From an uncultured Bacteroidota bacterium (GTDB lineage Bacteria; Bacteroidota; Bacteroidia; Bacteroidales; P3): 64,000 nt of DNA. Position numbers and translations under genes: made by a program. The DNA is taken from positions 62,001 to 126,000 of the forward strand of contig CACYIK010000001.1 of the NCBI GenBank assembly GCA_902774395.1, in the 5' to 3' direction. Shown here piece after piece: positions 44,488 through 52,480 of the stretch. Position 1 is the first letter of the stretch. Every line of letters starts with the position of its first letter. The notes under the pieces were generated by a model, which was not told where the DNA came from, ran no database searches, and saw nothing but the letters and a program-made list of their open reading frames with translations.

Positions 44488-45293
44488 TATATTTTGTTTC
44501 GGATGCGCATCTGGGTAGCGGGGCGGACACCCTCGAGCGGGAACGCCAGCTCTGCCAGTGGCTCGATAGCATCAAGGATGACTGTGGAAAACTCTTCCTC
44601 CTGGGCGATATCTTCGACTTCTGGTTCACCTACCGCTACCTTGTGCCCCGGGGCCACACACGGCTCCTCGGCAAGCTGGCCGAGCTGGCCGACAGCGGCG
44701 TCGAGATACACTTCTTTATCGGCAACCACGACATGTGGATGTTCGACTACCTCACCCAGGAGTTCGGTGCCATCCTCCATGACGATCCCGAGGTCTTCGA
44801 GCTCTATGGCAAACGCATCCTGATAGGCCACGGCGACGGCCTCGGACATACCGACCGTTGGTTCGACTTCGTGCGCGTGCTCTTCCGCAGTCGCCTCTGC
44901 CAGAAGCTTTTCAAGATGTTCCCGTCGGCGCTCACCTTCGGCATCGCCCACCGCTGGAGCGATGGCAACAAGCGCAAGCATGCCCGCCGCGACATGCTGC
45001 ACTACCTCGGCGACGACCGCGAGGGCATCGTCATCTACATCAAACAACGTCTCCAGAAAGAACCCCTCGACTACTGCGTCTTCGGCCACCGCCACACGCC
45101 CCTGACTAAAGTGTTTAGTGGTCAGTGTTCAGTGATTAGTGATGCTACGCAGTCCGCTGCCGACCAACTAAACACTCAACACTCAACACTAAACACTGTT
45201 TACGTCAACACCGGCGACTGGTTCCACAACCGCAACTACGCCGTCCTTACACCGGATGGCGAGCTGAAACTCTGCGATTTTTTAGTTGATTGA
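44475..45293 (+). CDS. lpxH: UDP-2,3-diacylglucosamine diphosphatase-like metallophosphoesterase
   Basis: 272 residues. It cleaves UDP-2,3-diacylglucosamine to lipid X in lipid A synthesis. Calcineurin-like motifs DAHLG (10-14), GDIFDFW, GNHDMW, GHGDGLGH and FGHRHTPLT are in order. The only plausible start is TTG (44475-44477), since stop codons of the upstream array precede it in frame. Between TPLTKV and VYVNTGDWF an insert of about 29 residues (FSGQCSVISDATQS ... NTQHSTLNT) is encoded by an inverted repeat array; it adds a Ser/Thr/Gln loop near the C-terminus. Confidence 0.88.
   Translation: MRDKVYFVSDAHLGSGADTLERERQLCQWLDSIKDDCGKLFLLGDIFDFWFTYRYLVPRGHTRLLGKLAELADSGVEIHFFIGNHDMWMFDYLTQEFGAILHDDPEVFELYGKRILIGHGDGLGHTDRWFDFVRVLFRSRLCQKLFKMFPSALTFGIAHRWSDGNKRKHARRDMLHYLGDDREGIVIYIKQRLQKEPLDYCVFGHRHTPLTKVFSGQCSVISDATQSAADQLNTQHSTLNTVYVNTGDWFHNRNYAVLTPDGELKLCDFLVD
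45111..45198. repeat. Inverted heptamer arrays inside lpxH
   Basis: GTGTTTAGTGGTCAGTGTTC and the inverse AACACTCAACACTAAACACT flank a core GATGCTACGCAGTCCGCTGC. The whole lies in frame. Confidence 0.85.
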
Positions 45294-45357
45294 TTATCAG
45301 TGTATTGTCTATTTGGTCGTAGATGATACGTAAGACACTGATATTCTGCGTCTTTTC

Positions 45358-45463
45358 CCTATCAACACCGTACCAACACCGTATCAAAACCGTATCAACA
45401 CCGTACCAACTCCTACCATGGTCGGAGATGATACGGTGTTGGTAGGTTGTTGGTAGGGTTATC
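45358..45463. repeat. Palindromic repeat family, copy C
   Basis: Tandem ATCAACACCGT/ACCAACACCGT units, then CCAACTCCTACCATGGTCGG and inverse units ATACGGTGTTGGTAGG. It covers most of the gap between the convergent genes lpxH and the lipoprotein gene and includes the lipoprotein stop codon. It may work as a bidirectional terminator. Confidence 0.7.
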
Positions 45464-47165
45464 GGGCGATTTTGACGTGGCGCAGGTCGAGGTTATTCAT
45501 CGCGTTGGAGCGGAGACCTGTGACGTTCTTGTGTGTGAAGTGGAGAATCTGGTCGTAGTAGAGCACTATGACGGGCGCTTCCGCCATGACGAGACTGTCA
45601 ATGCGGTGGTAGAGTGCGGTGCGTTGCTCGGGGTCGGTGGTGGAGCGTGCGCGGGTGTAGAGGCGGTCGACCTCGGGATTGTTGAAGCGTGTGTAGTTGG
45701 GACCTGCGGGTGCGCGGTTAGGCGAGTAGAAGAGCGAGAGGTAGTTCTCCGCGTCGGGGTAGTCGGCCACCCACGAGCCGCGGAACCACGGCAGTTTACC
45801 CTCGGACATCTGCTGGCGCAGAGGCGCCGGCGGGTTGACGTCGACCTCGACGGTGAGGCCCAGCAGTCCCAGCTGCTGCTGGATGTACTTGCAGAGGTCC
45901 ACATAGTTGCTTGTGGTCGACAGCTTCAGTGGCGGAATCTCTTTGCCGCCAAGGCTTTTCTTTACCTCGGCTATCAGCGTGCGGGCCCGCCCGGGGTCGT
46001 ACTCGTAGAGGGGTTGCTCGGCGGCACCCGGCAAGCCGCGGGGGATGAAGCCGTAGACGCCGGGCTCACCCACGTTGTTGCGCAGGTATTTCATCATCTT
46101 GCGGCGGTCGAATCCCAGGGCTATGGCCTGGCGCAGCCGGCGGTCGTGCAGGACGCTGTTGTGGTCCTCCATGTTGAAGCCCAGGTACTCGGTGTTGAGG
46201 TAGGGGGTGGAGACCATGTCGATACGGTCGGCATACTTCTCTTTCAGCCGTCCGTCGGGGGTGAGGATCTCGTCTTTGTAGCTGGCGTCGAGCGAGTTCA
46301 TGAAGTCGAGGTTGCCCTTGACGAACTCCAGGAAGACAGTCTGGCGGTCGACGATAAAGGTCACCGCCACCGCATCCAAATAGGGGAGACGGTGGGTTGA
46401 TATAACTTCAAAATATAGCGGGTTCTTGCGGAGGACGAGTTTCACGCCTTCTTTCCAGTATTGGAACTGGAAGGGGCCGGTGCCGCAGGGGTGCGAGCGG
46501 AAGTCTTTGCCGTAGTGCTCTACCACCTCGTGGGGCACCACGGAGCAGTAGACCATGCCGAGGAGCGAGAGGAAGGGGGCGAAGGGTTCTTTGAGGCGGA
46601 TGATGAAAGTGGTGTCGGTGGGTGCGTAGAAGGTGTCGACCTCGCTGAACACCCAGGCGCCGGGCGAGAGCACCGTGGGGTCGACGATACGGTGAAACGA
46701 GTAGACGAAGTCGGAGGCGATGACGCGGCGTGTACTGTCGTGTTTTGGGGAGTGAGAGGGAGTGAGAGGGAGTGAAAGGGAGTGAGAGGACGAATGATCG
46801 CTGCTTGCAAATAACTCGTTTTTATGGAAGTATACGTCGTCTCTTAATATAAAGGTATAGGTGAGTCCGTCGTCGCTGATGGTCCAGCGTTTGGCTATGG
46901 AGGGCTGCACCTCGAGGGCGGTGTCGAGTTCGATGAGGCCGTTGTAAAGCTGACGGCAGGGCCAGATGATGCTCTGGTCCTTGGCGAACGCCGGGTCGAG
47001 GGTGGCGATGCCCGCCGTCTCGTTGTAGCGGAAGATCATCTTGTCCTCGTGACGGTGACCGCCGCAAGCAGCGAGAAGGATGACAAGCGTAAGGAGTGAA
47101 AGGGAGTGAGAGGGAGTGAAAGGGAGTGAAAGGACAAATGACTTCATTGTTGTTATTTTATTCAT
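45459..47165 (-). CDS. Oligopeptide-binding lipoprotein (SBP family 5)
   Basis: About 568 residues from MNKITTMKSF (ATG 47147 is an alternative). Signal peptide with lipobox LLAAC. Solute-binding family 5 signatures: ATLDPAFAKDQSI, YNGLIELD, TYTFILRDDVYFH, GTGPFQFQYWKEG, DRRLRQAIALGFDR. It binds peptides or similar solutes; no permease or ATPase is adjacent, so the partner is elsewhere. Two parts come from the decamer GGGAGTGAAA array: the signal-peptide segment LSLPFTPSHSLSLLTL and an insert SSHSLSLPLTPSHSPKHD (about 136-153). Confidence 0.9.
   Translation of the reverse strand: MNKITTMKSFVLSLPFTPSHSLSLLTLVILLAACGGHRHEDKMIFRYNETAGIATLDPAFAKDQSIIWPCRQLYNGLIELDTALEVQPSIAKRWTISDDGLTYTFILRDDVYFHKNELFASSDHSSSHSLSLPLTPSHSPKHDSTRRVIASDFVYSFHRIVDPTVLSPGAWVFSEVDTFYAPTDTTFIIRLKEPFAPFLSLLGMVYCSVVPHEVVEHYGKDFRSHPCGTGPFQFQYWKEGVKLVLRKNPLYFEVISTHRLPYLDAVAVTFIVDRQTVFLEFVKGNLDFMNSLDASYKDEILTPDGRLKEKYADRIDMVSTPYLNTEYLGFNMEDHNSVLHDRRLRQAIALGFDRRKMMKYLRNNVGEPGVYGFIPRGLPGAAEQPLYEYDPGRARTLIAEVKKSLGGKEIPPLKLSTTSNYVDLCKYIQQQLGLLGLTVEVDVNPPAPLRQQMSEGKLPWFRGSWVADYPDAENYLSLFYSPNRAPAGPNYTRFNNPEVDRLYTRARSTTDPEQRTALYHRIDSLVMAEAPVIVLYYDQILHFTHKNVTGLRSNAMNNLDLRHVKIAR
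46748..46791. repeat. Decamer array inside the SBP gene (insert)
   Basis: Four 10-bp units of GGGAGTGAGA/GGGAGTGAAA in tandem; in frame on the minus strand they read S-H-S-L-S-L-P-L-T-P. Confidence 0.85.
47092..47133. repeat. Decamer array in the SBP signal peptide
   Basis: Four 10-bp units of the same GGGAGTGAAA type, coding for the h-region of the lipoprotein signal peptide. Confidence 0.85.
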
Positions 47166-47179
47166 TGTTTTCAATAAAT

Positions 47180-47293
47180 AATGGTTAACGATTAACGGTT
47201 AACGAGGAGGCTACGCTGTCTCCGTGTGGCGTCAGCCCTCTATAACCTATAACCCATAACCAATAACCTTTAATCATTAATCGTTAATCATTA
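47180..47293. repeat. Inverted heptamer arrays between SBP and amidohydrolase genes
   Basis: GGTTAACGATTAACGGTTAA at the left and CATAACCAATAACCTTTAAT at the right flank a core GAGGCTACGCTGTCTCCGTG. The right arm runs into the 3' end of the amidohydrolase gene. Confidence 0.8.
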
Positions 47294-48516
47294 CGATAAA
47301 CAATTTTCCCGTCGACGATGGTCATGGCTACGCTCTCGCCGTGAGTGGCATAAATCAAGTTGCTGAGTGACTGGGTGGCAGAGTGGCTAAGAGACTCGGT
47401 CACTTTGTCACTTAGTGACTCAGTCACTTTTACTAAAAACAGGTCGGCGGGTTGGCCGGGGGCGATGGAGTGGCCGAGGGTGGCGAGGGAGAGAATCTGC
47501 TCGGCGGGGACGACGGTGGGGTCGCCGCGCCAGCCTTTCTGCAGCAGGGCGGCGGTCTTCATCACCTCGATCATGTCGAGGTTGTTGCTCGAGGCGCTGC
47601 CGTCAGTGCCCAGTGTCACTTTGGCTCCTGCCTCCAGCAGCTCGAGCATGGGGAAGCGGTAGCCGCTGCCGAGCTTGAGGTTGCTGTTGGGGCAGTGGAC
47701 GCAGGTGATGCCGTGGTCGCCGATGAGGCGTATCTCGTGGTCCGACAGGTGGAGGCAGTGGGCGGCGATGATGTTGCTGCCTAGTTTGTCCAGTATGCCT
47801 AGTTTGTCCAGCCACTCCCATGGGCGGCAGCCGTGTTCGCGGAGGCAGTCGTCGACCTCCTTCTGCGTCTCGCTCATGTGGATATGCATGGACAGCTGGA
47901 GGTCGGCGCAGGCGTCGGCGCAACGCCGCAGCCCCTTCTCAGTGACGGTATAGATGGAGTGGGGGGCGATGGAGAGTGTGATTGTGTTAGAGTGTGATTG
48001 TGTTATTGCGTTAGTGTTTGTCGTGTCATCACTAGCGCAATCACGCATTAACGCATTAACGCATTCTAAGTCGTCGGCGTCGCAGAAGAAATTCTGTCCC
48101 AGTCGGGCTTTGATGCCGCTGTCATTTACGGCCTGGGCCATGGCGGGGAGGCGGAAGTACATGTCGTTGAAGAAGGTGGTGCCGCTGGCCAGCATCTCGC
48201 GGCATGCCTGCAGGGTGCCCTCGTAGACGAGCTCGTCGGTGAGCTTCTGTTCGGCGGGCCAGATGTAGTCGTTGAGCCAGACGTCCAGCGGCTGGTCGTC
48301 GCCCAGTCCGCGGAAGAGGGTCATGGGCGCATGGGAGTGCATGTTGCAGAGGCCGGGGAACACGGCGAGGCCATGTGCGTCAATAAGGTGAGAGGTGAGA
48401 GGTGAAAGATGAGAGGTGTGTGGCTGTATAACGGAAATGGTGCCCTCGTTGATAGTAATATCAACGAGGGCACCATTAAGCAGTGCGTTGCTGATTACAG
48501 TTGTTTCACCTTTCAC
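47284..48516 (-). CDS. Amidohydrolase family deaminase (S-adenosylhomocysteine/5'-methylthioadenosine deaminase-like)
   Basis: About 410 residues. The metal ligands are in NMHSHAPM (about 58-65; HxH), HIHMSETQ, AAHCLHLSD and GTDGSASSNN, the pattern of MtaD/TrzN-like deaminases. The start is a GTG (48514-48516) in a heptamer array. Three in-frame repeat inserts are visible: HTSHLSPLTSHL (about 33-44), SDDTTNTNAITQSHSNTITL (about 162-181) and KVTESLSDKVTESLSHSATQ (about 363-382). A perfect 19-bp inverted repeat (48436-48477) encodes NGALVDITINEGTI. It lies downstream of atpC. Confidence 0.85.
   Translation of the reverse strand: MKGETTVISNALLNGALVDITINEGTISVIQPHTSHLSPLTSHLIDAHGLAVFPGLCNMHSHAPMTLFRGLGDDQPLDVWLNDYIWPAEQKLTDELVYEGTLQACREMLASGTTFFNDMYFRLPAMAQAVNDSGIKARLGQNFFCDADDLECVNALMRDCASDDTTNTNAITQSHSNTITLSIAPHSIYTVTEKGLRRCADACADLQLSMHIHMSETQKEVDDCLREHGCRPWEWLDKLGILDKLGSNIIAAHCLHLSDHEIRLIGDHGITCVHCPNSNLKLGSGYRFPMLELLEAGAKVTLGTDGSASSNNLDMIEVMKTAALLQKGWRGDPTVVPAEQILSLATLGHSIAPGQPADLFLVKVTESLSDKVTESLSHSATQSLSNLIYATHGESVAMTIVDGKIVYRND
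47362..47430. repeat. Inverted array inside the amidohydrolase gene (C-terminal insert)
   Basis: Units GAGTGACTGGGTGGCAGAGT then, inverted, GTCACTTAGTGACTCAGTCAC. In frame. Confidence 0.8.
47972..48067. repeat. Inverted array inside the amidohydrolase gene (central insert)
   Basis: GAGTGTGATTGTGTTAGAGT and the inverse ACGCATTAACGCATTAACGC around TTTGTCGTGTCATCAC. Confidence 0.8.
48384..48420. repeat. Heptamer array GGTGAGA, left arm (in the amidohydrolase gene)
   Basis: AAGGTGAGAGGTGAGAGGTG on the plus strand; its inverse is at 48503-48537. In frame it reads HTSHLSPLTSHL. Confidence 0.8.
48436..48477. repeat. Perfect 19-bp inverted repeat inside the amidohydrolase gene
   Basis: Arms 48436-48454 and 48459-48477 are exact complements with a 4-base loop GTAA. 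Confidence 0.9.
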
Positions 48517-48537
48517 CTTTCACCTCTCACCTTATTA
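48503..48537. repeat. Heptamer array GGTGAAA at the amidohydrolase start
   Basis: On the minus strand, GGTGAGAGGTGAAAGGTGAA runs from the atpC stop codon to the GTG start of the amidohydrolase. Confidence 0.85.
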
Positions 48538-48771
48538 TTGTACCAGGAGCATGAAGTCGTTCTGCTGACCTTTGACGACACCGCCGCGAATCGGGTAGGT
48601 CTGCTCTGTGTCGTCGGGCAGCACGATGCGTATGTTGCCGCTCTCGAGGGTGGAGATGATGGGGGCGTGGTTCTCGAGAATCTCGAACTTGCCACCCGTG
48701 CCGGGCAGCTGCACCAGCTTCACATCGCCCTCGAAGAGGATATTGTCGGGTTTGGTAATCTTTATCTTCAT
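48535..48771 (-). CDS. atpC: ATP synthase F1 epsilon subunit
   Basis: 78 residues, corresponding to the N-terminal beta-sandwich of epsilon (LFEGDVKLVQLPGTGGKFEI, NHAPIISTLESGNIRI). The C-terminal helical hairpin found in E. coli epsilon is absent, as is usual for the short Bacteroidota form. It follows atpD with a gap of 88 bases that holds an inverted heptamer array. The other ATP synthase genes are not in the window; the gene after it is an amidohydrolase. Confidence 0.93.
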   Translation of the reverse strand: MKIKITKPDNILFEGDVKLVQLPGTGGKFEILENHAPIISTLESGNIRIVLPDDTEQTYPIRGGVVKGQQNDFMLLVQ

Positions 48772-48773
48772 AG

Positions 48774-48858
48774 GGTCTAATGGGTTTAATGGGTCTAATG
48801 GGTTTAATGGGGGTTCTGTGAGGTGGCCACCTTATCCGTTAACCATTAACCGTTAACC
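48774..48858. repeat. Inverted arrays between atpD and atpC
   Basis: Nine-bp units GGTTTAATG/GGTCTAATG at the left and CCGTTAACCATTAACCGTTA at the right around a core TTCTGTGAGGTGGCCACCTT. Confidence 0.8.
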
Positions 48859-48859
48859 A

Positions 48860-50362
<1,503 letters not shown>

Positions 50363-50364
50363 TT

Positions 50365-50468
50365 ATTAAATGTTTAGTGGTTATGGGTTAGTGGTTATTG
50401 AGGGCTGCCGCTTTACAAGGCTGAGCAAGCGTCTATAACCCATAACCTATAACCTTTAACCTTTATTA
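50365..50468. repeat. Inverted heptamer arrays in the atpD leader
   Basis: TTTAGTGGTTATGGGTTAGTG at the left (20 of its bases quoted without the last) and CATAACCTATAACCTTTAAC at the right flank a core GCTGCCGCTTTACAAGGCTG. The remainder of 50363-50723 is AT-rich; a possible -7 element TATTTTTG is at 50688-50695 for the Na/Pi gene. Confidence 0.75.
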
Positions 50469-50723
50469 AATCGCGCTGCAAAGATACGAAAAAATATCCA
50501 TGCATCGCATTTTTTTTATTCACTTCCCTATTTTTTAACATTTCACGGCCAGTCGACCTCTTTTTCCAACAGCGAATCATGTCAAGTTTGGCAGTAGACG
50601 CACACATGCAGCCGGTCATAAAATGCCTGAAATGAAAACTTAACAAAAACTTAACCTTTTCGTAACAATTTTGAAACAATCTGTTTGTATTTTTGTTGCG
50701 TCAAATCAACAGTACAGACTGAT

Positions 50724-52397
50724 ATGGACTTTACGACAATTCTACTGATTATCATTAACTTTGCAGGTTCGTTGGCAGTATTTCTTTTCGCCATGAAAAT
50801 GATGAGCGAGGGCTTGCAGAAGGTGGCGGGTAGCAAGATGCGTGCAGTGCTTGGCCGCATGACGGGCAAACCGTTGAATGGTATTCTTACAGGCACGGCG
50901 GTGACGGCTGCCATCCAGTCGTCGAGTGCAACAACTGTGATGGTGGTGAGTTTCGTCAACGCCGGATTGCTGACGCTTAGTGGTGCGGTGGCGGTCATTA
51001 TGGGCGCCAATATCGGCACCACGGTGACGGCCTGGATTATCACCCTGCTGGGTCTCGGTAGCGGCTCTGGCTATTTTGACTTGCCACTATGCATTGCCGC
51101 TGCCAGCCTTGCCTTCTTTTTCATGAAGCGCGACAAGATGCATTCCATCGGTCAAACCATTATCGGCCTTGCGTTGCTGCTGGTCGGTATGCGTTGTCTG
51201 CAAAATGCGATGCCTGACCTCGGCAATTATCCGTCGATGCTGCACGGCCTCGCATCGTTGAGCGGTTATGGTTTCTGGTCGGTGATTCTCTTCGTGGCCA
51301 TCGGTGCGGTGCTGACTTGCGTGGTGCAAGCTTCTGCGGCGACGATGGCCATCACTCTGCTGATGCTTCACAACGGCTGGATTGGTCTCGATGTTGCCGT
51401 TGCACTGGTGATGGGCGAGAACATCGGCACCACAGTCACGGCCAATATCGCCGCCATGGTGGCGGGCATCAACGGCAAACGTGCCGCAAGGGCACACCTT
51501 GTGTTTAATGTGATAGGTGTCACTCTTACGCTCATACTTTTCCACCCCATCCTCTCAGTGGTGCAGACGGTCTTCCCCGACGATGCACCAATGGCTCTTT
51601 CGCTCTTCCACACTATGTTCAACGTGATGAACGTAGGTGTGCAGTCTTGGTTCGTGCCGCAGATTGTGTGGCTTGTCACACGCATGGTGCCAGAAAAGAA
51701 GGTGGAATCCGAGAGCGACGCCTACCGTCTTACCTACATCAGTCGTGGTCCAGTCGGTACCGCAGAACTCAATCTGCAAAGTGCCAAGAAGGAGTTGCAA
51801 CTCTTCTCCAAGCAGGTGTTGCGAATGTACGCCCTGCTACCCGAATTGCGGACCGTGCGCAACATGAAAGAAATGGAGGCTGTGGTGGGACGCATAGAAC
51901 GATATGAGCAACTGACCGACCAAATGGACATGGAATTGACCAAGTTCCTTACAGCTGTCGGCAGCGGAGGTATCAGCACCCATGGCTCCGAGCGTATCAG
52001 TGCCATGATGCGTGTCAGTGACAACCTTGAAAGCATTGGTGACAGCATCCTGCAAATAGCTTTGACACGAAAAAACAAATACTCCGACGCTGTGCATTTC
52101 AGTGCCGAACAAAACGCCAACCTCGCTGAGATGAGCGCATTAGTAGAGAACGCCTTGCTGGTGATGGATGGCAACCTCGTGGACTATGACCGAGCGGACC
52201 TTGATGCTGCCAACGCTGCCGAGAACGAAATCAACCTCTGTCGCGACCGCCTGCGCAACGAACACCTCGAAGCCCTCAAGCACAACCAATACGGCTATGA
52301 AGTCGGCAACGCCTACAGCAGCCTCTACGCTCAATATGAGAAGCTGGCCGACTTTGCCATCAACGTAACCGAAGCCGTCACCGGTGGCAAACGATGA
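50724..52397 (+). CDS. Na+/phosphate cotransporter family protein (NptA/YjbB-like, with PhoU-like tail)
   Basis: 557 residues from MDFTTILLI; the frame can be extended to 50685 but that would run through the -7 element at 50688. The two inverted Na_Pi_cotrans repeats show QSSSATTVMVVSFVNAG (about 69-85) and QASAATMAITLLM (about 205-217), each with following GANIGTTVTA / GENIGTTVTA. The C-terminal 200 residues are helical and PhoU-like (SDNLESIGDSILQIAL). Probably a phosphate transporter of the inner membrane. Confidence 0.92.
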   Translation: MDFTTILLIIINFAGSLAVFLFAMKMMSEGLQKVAGSKMRAVLGRMTGKPLNGILTGTAVTAAIQSSSATTVMVVSFVNAGLLTLSGAVAVIMGANIGTTVTAWIITLLGLGSGSGYFDLPLCIAAASLAFFFMKRDKMHSIGQTIIGLALLLVGMRCLQNAMPDLGNYPSMLHGLASLSGYGFWSVILFVAIGAVLTCVVQASAATMAITLLMLHNGWIGLDVAVALVMGENIGTTVTANIAAMVAGINGKRAARAHLVFNVIGVTLTLILFHPILSVVQTVFPDDAPMALSLFHTMFNVMNVGVQSWFVPQIVWLVTRMVPEKKVESESDAYRLTYISRGPVGTAELNLQSAKKELQLFSKQVLRMYALLPELRTVRNMKEMEAVVGRIERYEQLTDQMDMELTKFLTAVGSGGISTHGSERISAMMRVSDNLESIGDSILQIALTRKNKYSDAVHFSAEQNANLAEMSALVENALLVMDGNLVDYDRADLDAANAAENEINLCRDRLRNEHLEALKHNQYGYEVGNAYSSLYAQYEKLADFAINVTEAVTGGKR

Positions 52398-52480
52398 GGT
52401 ACCCGATAAAGTTCTTTCCCGTACCATGCACCGCAAAAAAAGTTATTTACAAGGGCTTTTTTTAACATTTCAGCCCGGGC

